A stretch of DNA of 64,000 bases from Rhynchonema sp. JSB1_4. Its lineage: Eukaryota; Nematoda; Chromadorea; Monhysterida; Xyalidae. The notes below the pieces were generated by a model. It was not told the DNA's origin, ran no database searches, and saw only the letters and a program-made list of their open reading frames with translations. The stretch lies in assembly GCA_030248065.1 (NCBI GenBank), contig JASAMV010000747.1:1-64000 (forward strand), read 5' to 3'. This document shows positions 22,502 to 32,599 of this stretch, piece after piece. Position 1 is the stretch's first letter; each line of letters starts with the position of its first letter. The position numbers and the translations under genes were made by a program.

Positions 22502-24427
22502 ATGTTCGGAAGAAACCACTGAGACAGTGAGACTGATTAACACGGAACTTTCTTACACCGAGCTTTACACTGGCATGACACTCAGCTCTTGTTTACACTT
22601 TTTTCTTCTTTATACTTTCTTCTCTACTTTACCTTCTTCTTCTTTACACTTCTTTTATTTTCGAAAATACCGCGCGATGGCTTGGCGTCACTGCTTGACA
22701 CACAACTACCCAAACTTCGGCCAAACGGTCAAGTGAGAGTAGGTTGATGCGGTTATAGCGGCAATGCTACGCACAGTTTACCTTTGCGAGCGTTCTGAAG
22801 CGCGGGCGTTGTTAAATTGACATTTACAAACGTATACCAGCATCTGAAAGCGCGACGCTTTTTTTTCGTCGACGGAAAAACGCACGGTGCCATTTACCGC
22901 GTGCATATTTTGTCCACAAAATGCCGCACCAATAACGTTGTGTGTGCTATGAATTTTTTACCCTTTTGTTGTCGGAACGTCTTTAGTAGCTTACATTTAT
23001 GTTGTGTTCTCATAACTGTAAATTGAAAAGGTTGACTTAGCATAATGCTGGAAACGTGAAGGGAACCGAAAACTCGCAACCATATGTATATTACCGTTAA
23101 GTAAGGGAATTGATCGCGGAAGAAAACAGGGCAGAATATCGTGATGAGCTCGAAATTACGGCGTTCGCTAAGTTTCTAGATACAGAAGTCCTTAATTTCT
23201 TCGAAAGTGCTTCAAACACAAGCGACTATAGCCATACCGACCGGGTTGCTGGCGGCAAAACAGCGGTTGAAAAAACAGCGAGATCGGCGGCAAAACAACA
23301 AAATCGGCGTTTTTGTTTCAAAAACCGCTTCCATTATGGAGATGTGTGATTGGGTAGCCAAGTTTAAGACCAAACCTATGCGTAAGCTTAAGCCAAATCC
23401 TAGGTCTAAGCCAAAGCCCGAACCTAATATCCACCACTGTTTTTTTCCACCGCTGTTTTTTGTTCAACGAGCGATCATGGAGCTATACGACAAAAGGAAA
23501 AAGTGGTGTAGTTGGCAAACTGCCAAATCACAAATAAATACAACACGACGTCTGGCAGTTGAACAGTGCGTCTTTCACATTGACTTTAATGGGGGAACTT
23601 TCACTCTGTTACTCACGAAATTATTCCTTCAGTTAAAACACATTACCAGCGGTGGGCATTAAAAAACATTATACCGCCCACACATTATTGCTGCGAGTTT
23701 TTCACGCACAGCAGCTGCACACGCTTTCTTTCAATCACTTGTAGTTTATATTGCAAAAAATAAATGGTGATGTTTCCATGATAGAGTGATCCAAGCTTCG
23801 CGTTCGTCTGACAAGCTATGCTCGTATCAAAACACTTCGTCGGTATCAGTAAAAATAAGACCAACCCCCAAAACCACTTTTTCGAGAAAAAAGCGTTTGA
23901 AGTTGGCCTGACCGCATTTCCAACACGGTTTGGTTCGGTAGGCTGATGTTTGCCATGTCTACGTAAGGGAGCATGCTGATCATCATAGAAACAAAAGTAG
24001 ACTTTGAAACATCATATCCAAGTAAAAACAAAGCTATTTGTCGGTTGGTTTTAGTTCACAAAAAAATAAATATAGACCAAGCCCCTTGGCGGAGCAGTTG
24101 AAAACCGAAAAATAGCCCAACCCCCATTTTCTCTGCCATTTATTTTTCACCTGCTTGAAAATGATTTAATACGGGGTTCATTAAAATGTCTTAAAAGAAG
24201 CATTATCATTCAAAACGCTTGTTACAGAGGTGGGAATCGGCCCGGGTTACCTCGGTCGGGCATGGCCGGATTCAGAAAAAGTCAGCCCGGTCCTATCCGG
24301 CCCGATTTTTTGGGCCGGGTTTTTCTGATTGTATTTTGAAGCAAACGTCGGGTGTGAAAAGATTGTTTCTGTTTGTTGAAATCATTGATATTTACACATT
24401 GAAAACATAAACAAAAACATCAAAAAG

Positions 24428-24510
24428 TTTGTCTGTGAGAAGCTTCGAACTCGTGGCTCTCACAACCACAGTCAGATATGCTTGCCACTGTGCTAAAGAC
24501 GCCGACAGCC
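24428..24510 (-). ncRNA. tRNA-like sequence, probably a SINE head
   Basis: On the minus strand TTTAGCACAGTGG (A-box-like) is followed after about 40 nt by GAGTTCGAAGC (B-box-like). The cloverleaf stems are poor, so this is a relic of a tRNA-derived repeat rather than a working tRNA. Confidence 0.35.
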
Positions 24511-24859
24511 CAGCCGCCTTACGATACATTATAAACGTAATGATCGGGCCAGCAGCGACGCACTCACCGAGAGAGCGTAAAGTCCCTAATACAACACACA
24601 CACAGCTGGGGTATTATGCAACAACTCATGTGCTGAAGCAATCTTTTGTGTGTGTGTGTTGGGGTCGCGTGCTTTGGGGCTTGGTCTATTTTCTCCGCGA
24701 AAATTCCCCCGCCAACCGACTTGGTTTTCTTTTTCAAAAATAAGAAACTAGACCAACCCCCAACCGGAACTAGCAGGTGTTTTCAACATGCTGTAACTCA
24801 ATGTACATAGCGTTTTGAGACAAAATTTTTGGTGAATGTTTAGAACAGTTTGCCAGCTA

Positions 24860-25098
24860 TAGTAAATTTCCAAATTCGCTGCCGCACAGTAAAATACGCC
24901 CCATAGTTAATGTCAGGTTCTAAACCCGAAAATCAACTTGTGAGACATTCAGACAGCCAACACGCACGCAGCTTGCCAGCCAGCCAGGCAGCTGCGCGCA
25001 ATGTTTCAGAACCGCGCATGGTTAGCGTTCGGGTTTATAACTTAACATTAACTATGGGGCGTATTTTACTGTGCGGCAGCGAATTTGGAAATTTACTA
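24860..25098. mobile_element. TA-flanked MITE, family TAGTAAATTTCC, copy 1 (239 bp)
   Basis: Almost the whole element is an inverted repeat: TAGTAAATTTCCAAATTCGC at the left pairs with GCGAATTTGGAAATTTACTA at the right, and TAAAATACGCCCCATAGTTA is also mirrored. TA on both sides. A partial third copy ends at 34603. Confidence 0.8.
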
Positions 25099-25265
25099 TA
25101 CACGCTGCTCACAAAAAGTGGGTTGGTCTTTGGTTGGGGCTTGGTCTTATTTTTACTGATACCGACGACTTACCCAACGTGGAGAACGAGTCCTCGTAAA
25201 AAGTTGCGTTCCTATCCTTGGTCACCCTGTATGTGGATGTTGCCTGATTTTCGGTATCCTTTATA

Positions 25266-25476
25266 TAGTAAATTTCCAAATTCGCTGCCGCACACTAAAA
25301 TACGCCCCATGGTTAATGTCCAGGTATAAACCCGAAAATCAACTGTTGAAACATTCCGTCAGCAGACAACCGTGCGCAATGTTTCAGAACTGCGCGTGGT
25401 TAGCTTTCGGGTTTATACGTGGACATTAACTATGGGGCGTATTTTAGTGTGCGGCAGCGAATTTGGAAAATTACTA
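25266..25476. mobile_element. TA-flanked MITE, family TAGTAAATTTCC, copy 2 (211 bp)
   Basis: Same family and orientation symmetry as 24860-25098, only 167 bp away, with TA flanks at 25264-25265 and 25477-25478. The loop region is shorter and differs in sequence. Confidence 0.8.
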
Positions 25477-25775
25477 TACCCAAATCTGATCGCCATCATT
25501 TATGCAGATCAAAAGTTTCAACAAGAGGCAATGAAAACGAAAGGAATCCGCAGCAAACATCCACCTGCTGAGGACTGCAGCAGCATCACAACATCTAATA
25601 TTCGCGTAAAATAAATAATCACAATAATGATCATAAAGAAAAAATGCAAGCCCCCATTGTGAATGCAGTCTGTCGTCTTACATGAAGCATCGTCGCAACA
25701 ACGGCACTGATGGAAACAAATAAATCGTTTCCAGACCTTATAGTGTAAACAAAATCAAAAGTGAACGCGCAGCCA

Positions 25776-25918
25776 TCAGAGAAATGAGCGAAACACGAAC
25801 AGATGCATTAACACGAACGCCAGCAACATAATTGCACATTGTTTTGCATCGCAAAGCATTTGCGTGAAGGTGATGTTTCGCACGTACATGTACAGTCCGA
25901 GGCAGGCAATCATCGTGG
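25776..25918 (-). CDS. Candidate terminal exon of a multi-pass membrane protein
   Basis: After acceptor ACTTTACAG the frame reads TMIACLGLYMYVRNI, then a short polar stretch, then CAIMLLAFVLMHLFVFRSF and a stop at 25776-25778. Two hydrophobic helices separated by a loop suggest a 7TM-like receptor or transporter. The family is not recognisable. Exons at 27212-27413 and 30510-30713 on the same strand may belong to the same gene, but their splice phases do not join directly. Confidence 0.35.
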
Positions 25919-26610
25919 CTGTAAAGTAAGGATCTCTCTGTGTGAAATCCGCTGGTTTTCAAGCCCGGCCGATTCAGGCAAATCAGGTTTGCGACACCCA
26001 TTTTTAGGCTCGGGCTTGACTCTGCCGGAACTAACGAACCTGTGGGCAGGGGCTGAAAAGTCACCCAATGTTCTGTCGGCCAAACCCCAGCCGTGCTCAA
26101 CTCTATTCCTAGCCGACATCTTGGTACTCTATCGGGAAAGGGTCTTCTACTCTCACTGTTTTACCCATCGCAGGAATGGGGGGGGGCTGGATTAGCTTGT
26201 TTGAGTACACCGGTGGGTGTTGAACCCAGACGAGAACCCGATACACTGCTTAGCCTGCCAGACCAGAAATCTAAAGTCCATCCATCCGCTCTTGAGACAC
26301 CCTGTTCGGTTCCACATGGTTTTAAGTTTTTTCGAGAACTAAAGATCGGGAACCAGCAATGCGTAAACATAAGCTATTTCTCTTTTTTTGGTTTTCCAAA
26401 TAACACGCGGAACCCTTTAAGACGCGTCTCATGAGCGGACGGACGGTGTATACACGACAAGAAAAACTTGTAAATGTGAGCCGCCAACCTGTACTATTTA
26501 GTGGGCTCGGGTCAGGGTTGGTGGCAAAGAACAGACTGAACAACACGTCCGAATACGAATAACATGTTTGTGTGAGCGTGTGAGCCATGACCAGATGCAG
26601 GCCACTATTC

Positions 26611-26612
<2 letters not shown>

Positions 26613-26663
<51 letters not shown>
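26613..26663. repeat. (TTG)n microsatellite, 17 units
   Basis: Uninterrupted TTG repeat; Asn-, Thr- or Gln-rich open frames across it are artefacts. Confidence 0.95.
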
Positions 26664-27211
26664 GACTGCCGAATGACGAAGACATTGTACGCATGACAGG
26701 TGCTGAGCAGTTGGCAGCACTGAAAATGTGCAAAGCCATCTTTTGCGCTCTGTGACACCGGATTTGCCGTGGTCAAAGTAGAGCGACGCAAGCAATTTTG
26801 ACCAGCGTAAAAGCAGATATCGGTGGTGACCGTCAACAACTTTTTTACGGTGGTCGAAACATGTAGATTTCGAAGATGAGCATTACCATTCTACAAACGG
26901 TAGTAAACTCCACGTGACAAGAATAGCGGCTGCTCATAACCACGCACAGATACACACACTAGGCCGGAAACCCGGATCCCAAAACCTGAATTAATGACCA
27001 AATGGTTAAACACATTCCCCCGACAGTTGCATTTGTAATATTTCGTCTGTGTCCCCAACCCCGTTGTCCTAAAACACGCGAACATGTTGAACAGCTCACA
27101 TTGGAAAGCATCATGTTAATGTGATTATAGTACATGCAACGTGTTGGTTGCCGGTTTCGCTTCGTTTCCACAGACTGGCTGTGCATCAAGTCATCTTCAG
27201 TGTCAACATAC

Positions 27212-27413
27212 CAGCCGATATGTATGAACCAGCTCAGGATCAACCCCCGCCGAAACCGACCCAAACATGCGAGCGCGGCAAGACCAAATCGCCAATCAGC
27301 GCCGAACCACGAATATCGCAGTTGCAGTGCCATTTGTTTCATTTCGCCACTGGCCACACTGACGAGGCCCAGCACACCGGCGCTCGTCAGAGACAGAAGG
27401 CACAATGCGTCCA
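27212..27413 (-). CDS. Candidate exon of a multi-pass membrane protein
   Basis: A pyrimidine-rich tract and CTAACGGCAG precede the exon, and donor GTATGT follows GGCTG. The frame reads DALCLLSLTSAGVLGLVSVA (hydrophobic), EMKQMALQLRYSWFGADWR (polar), then LAALACLGRF and GLILSWFIHIG. Two or three helices are possible. The pattern is receptor-like (for example gustatory-receptor-like or GPCR-like), but no signature motif is seen. Confidence 0.35.
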
Positions 27414-27943
27414 CTGCCGTTAGATGAGAGTGAAGGGAGAGCTGGAAAGAGGACGTTTTAATCTACGATTCCATACTTTCTTGAAAAAAATATTTCTGAT
27501 ATTTGATATGTTTGATATACTGTATGTATTTATCTGATTATGTCTGACATTTCCAAGAATGGCCTTTTTGAGGAAAGAATTGGAGTAGGGCCAATTTTTA
27601 AAAATTCTGAGTAGGGCCAATCTTTTAGGATCGTCGTTCATCAAGATTGTGTACCTGATGTTCCAAGGTTGCCACAAGCGTCACGTGTAGAACGAGAGCG
27701 GTGACTCCGCAGACGAGTAAGACAGGCTCAAATCGTAATTCAATCACGCCTGAAAAAGTACACTTTATGCACGCACGTCTCTGAAGCATTTTGACTCTGA
27801 CTTAGCGAAAATTCTGAGAAAGTAGTGTGAGCACCTTGCTCCGAAACTGGTGCACAATCTATGAACCCTTCCTTGTTTTTTGAATAGGTTCATAAAGTGT
27901 GTTGGGGATATTCAAATTAACCTATTGTGCGATGATTAAGTTC

Positions 27944-28078
27944 CGGAGCGCAGGTCCAGTCCCGGCAATTCAGGCCCGGCCGGCTGGAGAATAAGCCTAA
28001 GCCTATAAATGGGTCAAATATGCTGGGCCTTAATCGGCCGGGCCTGAAAAACTGGGCCTGAAAAGTCGCGGAATAAAA
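27944..28078 (-). repeat. GGCCC-rich dispersed repeat, copy 1
   Basis: On the minus strand: TTCCGCGACTTTTCAGGCCC ... GGGTCA ... TAGGCTTAGGCTTA ... GCCGGGACTGGACC. Copies with the same block order are at 55587-55742 and 60108-60255 on the plus strand, with fragments near 32545-32580 and 24240-24330. About 150 bp long, with no coding. SINE-like or MITE-like; the class is unresolved. Confidence 0.6.
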
Positions 28079-28383
28079 TTAACCCAAAAAAACTGACCCG
28101 TGAACACGACACCAACACAGAGCAGAGACAACGCTTTCCACTGAGCACGGCTGAGAGTTGTGGTTGCAAGAAGCACCGATTTTCTGCAAAAATTTGATCC
28201 AAGATTTTGTTAAAGAAAGAATAACTGACGGCAACGCGAACTTGGAAGTTCTCAATTTATGGAAAAACGATATTGTTGCTCCCAAAAAAGGCCTGTAAAC
28301 GTTTTAACCGGTCATTGTGCCAGTGCCATCTGTAGATCGAGATAAAAGGCTGAAGCTAGCCCCAGCGGTGTTAAGGCTTTGAC

Positions 28384-29459
28384 CTGGGAGCACTTTCTAT
28401 TTCATACAAATTGTAAGTTCTTACAAAAAAAACGCTACAATTTGTACCCAGGTACAAAAGTCACTTCACGCAGTTACAGTTGTGAGTGATACAATTGTAA
28501 GAAGTTACAATTGTAACTGGGTACAATTGTATCCAGCTACAAAAGAAAATTTTGTAACTCGCATTGTAAGGAAGAGAAAAATTGTAGCTGGGTGCACACC
28601 GGTGGGACCGTCCTAACTCGACACAATTTAATTGTTTATCCATTATTTGACCCGGGCCCGATTTTTTAAATAATGTTTATCATCTCTAGAAGCAATTTAT
28701 TGGAAACTAATTTTATCAAACATGCGTTTTCATGGTTGCCTAAGCGAAAGAAAATCGTTCCATCGAAACATTTTCAGCTCTATTGTACCCAGCTACAAAA
28801 AATTGTAACTGGATACACACAGCGATTTTTTCGGGTCTCTGAAACGGCCAAACTGTGTGGCACCGCGGTGCCACAAATTTCTGTGGTGACGTGACGGTTC
28901 GTTACGCCGTTCGACTTCCGCTAGGAAGGCCTAATAATTTTTTTTAAAATCTTCCAATTGCATGCAGTTTATCCAGCTTTTGTGACTAAAATGTGGCTGA
29001 TCAATGCTTGAAAAAATCAGTGAAAACTCTGCGGCACCAAAAAGTCCATGAAAACAAGAATCCAAGGCCAAATTGGTGAGAAAAAGTGCTGTCTTTTGAA
29101 GAAAAACACAATTTGTCAATTGGAGTCCTCTCAGGTTCCGCAAACCAAAGCTTTGTTTTGCGTGTGTCATTTAAATTGTCTTCTTTTTGTGTTTTGCACT
29201 CGCCCTAAGCGAAGTTCCCAACAAGAATGCCACTTTACTGCCTAATTTTCCGCTCACCAGGCAAAACCAGAGAAGTCACGTTTCTTTTTCTCTTTAATTG
29301 ATTTGAATTTTGCTGAACAACCTGCAGATCAGTTTGGCCGTTTCAGAGCCCGAAATAAATCGCTGTGCAAAACTATTGTGGAAAGTGGATTTACAATTGC
29401 TTGTAACTTTTGGCTACAATTTGTAAGTTTTTATTGTATGAAATAGAAAGTGCTCCCTG
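28384..29459. mobile_element. TIR element with GGGAGCACTTTCTATTTCAT ends
   Basis: CTGGGAGCACTTTCTATTTC at 28384 is mirrored by GAAATAGAAAGTGCTCCCTG ending at 29459. Inside lie many TTGTAACTGGGTACAA-type short palindromic repeats (about 28430-28590 and 28780-28810), and a second inverted pair (AGCGATTTTTTCGGG.. near 28820 with CCCGAAATAAATCGCT near 29350). No target duplication was found. Confidence 0.5.
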
Positions 29460-29767
29460 GGGTCAGGCTGAAATCTTACTCCAAGAAACTTTTTGTCTAA
29501 AGGTCACGTGACAAAAGTGAGGCTTAGGCTTAGCCAGCTGATTGCCTCATTTCTTGCCACATTGTGTTTAGGGCGAACTTAGGTTAAGTCCGGAATCCGG
29601 AAACCGGAAATAATTTGCGTTCAAACATACAAAACATTTCCGGACTCCGGAAATATTTCCGGAAAACGCAGAAATTCACATGCAAATGCAAATTTCAAAT
29701 GCAAAAATAATGCGTTTTCCGGAAATATTTCCGGATTCCGGTTTCCGCATTCATCCTGAGTCCGGCC

Positions 29768-30487
29768 CAGGGTTGGGCAAAAAAAAAATTTTTTTTTAAA
29801 AAAAAAATTTTTTTTTTAAAAAAAAAAAGGTTTTTGAAAAATTTTTTTTTTAAAAAAAAATTTTTTTTTTAAAATTTTCGGGGGAACAAAATGTTCTAAA
29901 ACGTCCAAAAATGGCCTTTTTGGGGGTTATTTTTTGTCATTTTTTCTCAAGGGTCGAAAAATTTTCTTCACAAAATCACTTTTGGGGCATGTATTTGGTA
30001 CCTAAGATACCCCAAATGATGTTATTATACCTTCCCGTAATACATGGGACACAGTATGCATGTGCCTACATGGTACTTCGATGTCATACCCCATCAGGTC
30101 GGTCATATACGACTGATTCAGCTACCCGACAAGTATTTCTGCAGCTTATATTCTCAATTCTGTGTGGTTTATGAGTGAATCTTGCTTATTCGGCCACAAA
30201 CTGTTGTGTCCGATACCACAGAGCAGCAATCATCGGTCCATATCAAGCACAGACTGTTGGATCGCACCGAAATGACGTAAACACCCTTGATAAGTGATGC
30301 AAACCAAGTCACAAAAGTGACTTGCCAATTAAAGTTGCATTTTTTCGCGATTTTGCGCGTTTTTTAGGCAAATTTGGTAAAATTTCCCCGAATCTCAGAC
30401 TTTTTAAAAAAAAAATTTTTTTTTTAAAAAAAATTTTTTTTTTAAAAAAAAACTTGTTTAAAAAAAAAATTTTTTTTTCCAACCCTG
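29768..30487. mobile_element. hAT element, CAGGGTTGGGCAAAAA family, copy 1 (720 bp)
   Basis: Begins CAGGGTTGGGCAAAAAA and ends TTTTTTCCAACCCTG, flanked by perfect 8-bp duplications GTCCGGCC (29760-29767 and 30488-30495). The subterminal regions alternate blocks of 8-10 A and 8-10 T. No transposase. It sits just downstream of the exon at 30510-30713. Confidence 0.9.
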
Positions 30488-30509
30488 GTCCGGCCTTACC
30501 GAGTTTTAC

Positions 30510-30713
30510 CTTCTGAACGCTAAATAGACGAAAGGGCCCAGTCCGCCGACCGCCCAATATGAAGAGGAGTACATTCGGCCAACAAACAACATTGTGAAGT
30601 AGGTGTACAGGGTTAGGAACAGGGATGGTAGGAACATTGAACGGAGGGAACGCAGTTGGACACGGCCATGATGACTGGCACCGATCAGTTGGAAACCCAG
30701 TGGCACGAAAGGC
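30510..30713 (-). CDS. Candidate internal exon, membrane protein
   Basis: A 204-bp exon between acceptor TTTGTGTTTCAG and donor AAG|GTAAAA, phase 2 at both ends. It reads PFVPLGFQLIGASHHGR, then one clear helix (MFLPSLFLTLYTYFTMLFVG), then YWAVGGLGPFVYLAFRR. The tail resembles the NPxxY-type end of TM7 in rhodopsin-like receptors but lacks the Asn. An insect-type gustatory receptor N-terminus ('RP...L..L.G') is an alternative. The protein is not identified. A hAT element inserted 15 bp beyond the donor. Confidence 0.5.
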
Positions 30714-30937
30714 CTGAAACACAAAGTTGAAACGTTCTTAGTTATTCCGAGTTGGTGGTTGGAACTTTTTACGTGGGCATTGGATTGCCACTGACGATGT
30801 TCCGGTGCACCGCCAGCGTCTGCGAAAAAGAGGACGAAAATCTATCCCGTTGTATCATCATCAATCAGATTAGGACTTTCATTAGGCACCCGCGGAAAAT
30901 GTTGGGTCGTATCAAGATTGAGAACAAACCGTTCAAC

Positions 30938-31137
30938 CTGGTAAAGGCAAACCACGCAAACACGAGCCCGATTTCGCAGCTGGCAGGATAGTGAAACATT
31001 TATATGTGGCTGCTGATTTGGGAAACGTTACACGTTGAAGAATACAAAGTGGAGCATAATGATTTTCTCTTTCCCTTCGTTTTGAATACACACCACCTTC
31101 GAAATCGGGCTCGTGTTGGCGTAGTTTGCCTTTATGT
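30938..31137. repeat. Foldback element around AACACGAGCCCGATTTCG
   Basis: AAAGGCAAACCACGCAAACA at about 30943 is mirrored by TGTTGGCGTAGTTTGCCTTT at about 31113. A small hairpin MITE; an apparent plus-strand open frame at 30752-30991 ends inside it. Confidence 0.55.
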
Positions 31138-31200
31138 AAACACTTCGGCAACGCCAATACTAGGCAAATTTGTTTGCACACAACTTGCGATAGTTTGGCA

Positions 31201-31475
31201 TTGGTCGCACAATGACTTCATAAGAATTGGTCAAATTTTTTCCTGAATCGTGAAACAGGAAAGTGACGGTGCAATGACGTTGCGTTGCGCGATCGCACGC
31301 AAAGCATGTAGTAAAAAGAATGTTTCAGACCTGCGGCAACGTGGTTGATCTGCTGGGTTATTTTTAGATGAAAATATGTTTTGTGAGGATTACAAATAGC
31401 ACAGTGGTTAAGAGTGACTGAACGTGAAAATCAGGGTTGATTTGATGAATTCTTATATGATTATTGTGCGACCAA
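31201..31475. mobile_element. MITE, TTGGTCGCACAA family, 275 bp
   Basis: Begins TTGGTCGCACAATGACTTC and ends ATTGTGCGACCAA. Flanks CA and TA (one TA lost). Same family as 4835-5102 and 53525-54227, with a conserved AAGTGACGG/GCGTTGCGCG interior. Confidence 0.75.
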
Positions 31476-31800
31476 TATACGACACGAATTTCGTCCAAAC
31501 GAGAAGGGCTCTTCCTCGAACCATTCAAGAAGTTTTCCATTTAAAGCTGTCTGTTCCAGCTCTATCGCCAGAATGACGTTCAAACAAAAGTGATTCGGCT
31601 TTGCCCAATCGTAGCGCTTGGCTTTACGTGCACCGTGACATGACTCCATTTGATTTGATCTGTCGGACAAAAGGCTTTGTAAGCGTTGCTTGTATTATTT
31701 AGTTGGGTGCGTGAAACAGAATGGTCTTGGTAGCGATGTGCACAATCAATCAATAAATGCACTCACCACAGTGTCTGTCTGTGTGTGTGCTATGCTTGTT

Positions 31801-32164
31801 GTATAGTCCAGCCACGAACTCATGAGACGAATTTTTTTGAAATTGGCTTGTGCGGATCCAATAACGCTCCGGTTCTACGTATTTCGGGAATGAAAGAAAG
31901 AGAAACGCATGTATTTTCTAAAAACACGCTCTCCACGTCGGTGCGTAAATTCCCTTTTGGTTCCCAAAACATTTGTGTGTTGAACGACGTTGCTGTTCAC
32001 GTAAGCACGCAACAAATTGAGGTCAGCCAGCTGGAACTTGTCATCATCTCGCTCGGCCCAATCTCTTTCTTTTGTTTTCGAAAACACGTGTAACCAGAGC
32101 ATTTTTTGAATCTGGCCAAGCAAGCTTTAAAAAGTCGTCTCATGTGCTGGTGGTTGGACTATAC
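31801..32164. mobile_element. TIR element GTATAGTCC...GGACTATAC, 364 bp
   Basis: GTATAGTCCAGCCACGAACT at the left is matched inverted by the right end (..GTGGTTGGACTATAC), including GAGACGA/TCGTCTC. A second copy at 37828-38159 keeps the left half and interior at roughly 85-90% by eye. Confidence 0.6.
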
Positions 32165-32327
32165 GCATTGGCCACAGCACACACACGCACACAATTGCAC
32201 TGCAAACAACATGTGCTTCCTTTATAGGTCAGGGTGCAGGAGCACTGGTTCTTCATCAAGATGAACAGGTATGCCTTGGGCACGTGCTTTTTGTTGTGTG
32301 AAACAGTGGTTTTTTAAAAAAAATTCG

Positions 32328-32390
32328 TTCCAAAAGTTAAAAAAAAATTTTTTTTTATTATTTCAAAATTCGAAAATTTCTCTATTTTTT
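32328..32390. repeat. Short AT-rich dispersed repeat, copy 1
   Basis: TTCCAAAAGTTAAAAAAAAATTT through TTCGAAAATTTCTCTATTTT, shared with about 52046-52105. The class is unknown. Confidence 0.5.
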
Positions 32391-32599
32391 TGCTCTAAAA
32401 GTGCTATGAAAGATGTTTCAAAGATGTTTTTTTCACACTGTGAAAGATGTTTTGAGACTTCGGACGAAAATTTGGCACAATTTTTGTGTATGACTTTTGT
32501 GCCTGTGGAATTTAGTGCGTGGGCCGGTTTCTGTTCGCTGTAGGGCCTGGACTTCCGGGCCCGAAAAGTCGCGGAATAGTTGGACAATTGCTGGATAGC

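Larger units (their letters stand above)
23839..25168. mobile_element. TIR element sharing the motif ATAAGACCAACCCC
   Basis: CGTCGGTATCAGTAAAAATA at about 23839 reappears inverted ending at about 25167 (TATTTTTACTGATACCGACG). Several more GACCAA(G/C)CCCC blocks lie inside (near 24076, 24690, 24750). A tRNA-like sequence and a TA-flanked MITE lie within these limits, so the interior is composite. Confidence 0.45.

Noticed and set aside
23110..23662. Open frames of 79 and 151 codons
   Set aside because: They consist of Lys/Ala- and Lys/Pro-rich simple repeats without motif or splice support.
26200..26290. tRNA-derived SINE on the minus strand (GGGTTCAACACCC block)
   Set aside because: There is a B-box-like sequence but no credible A box or stems.
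26322..26839. Asn-, Thr- or Gln-rich proteins across 26613-26663
   Set aside because: They come from a (TTG)n microsatellite and have no splice sites or conserved flanks.
30752..30991. 79-codon plus-strand frame with cysteines
   Set aside because: Its second half lies in a foldback element, and it has no matching donor or acceptor.
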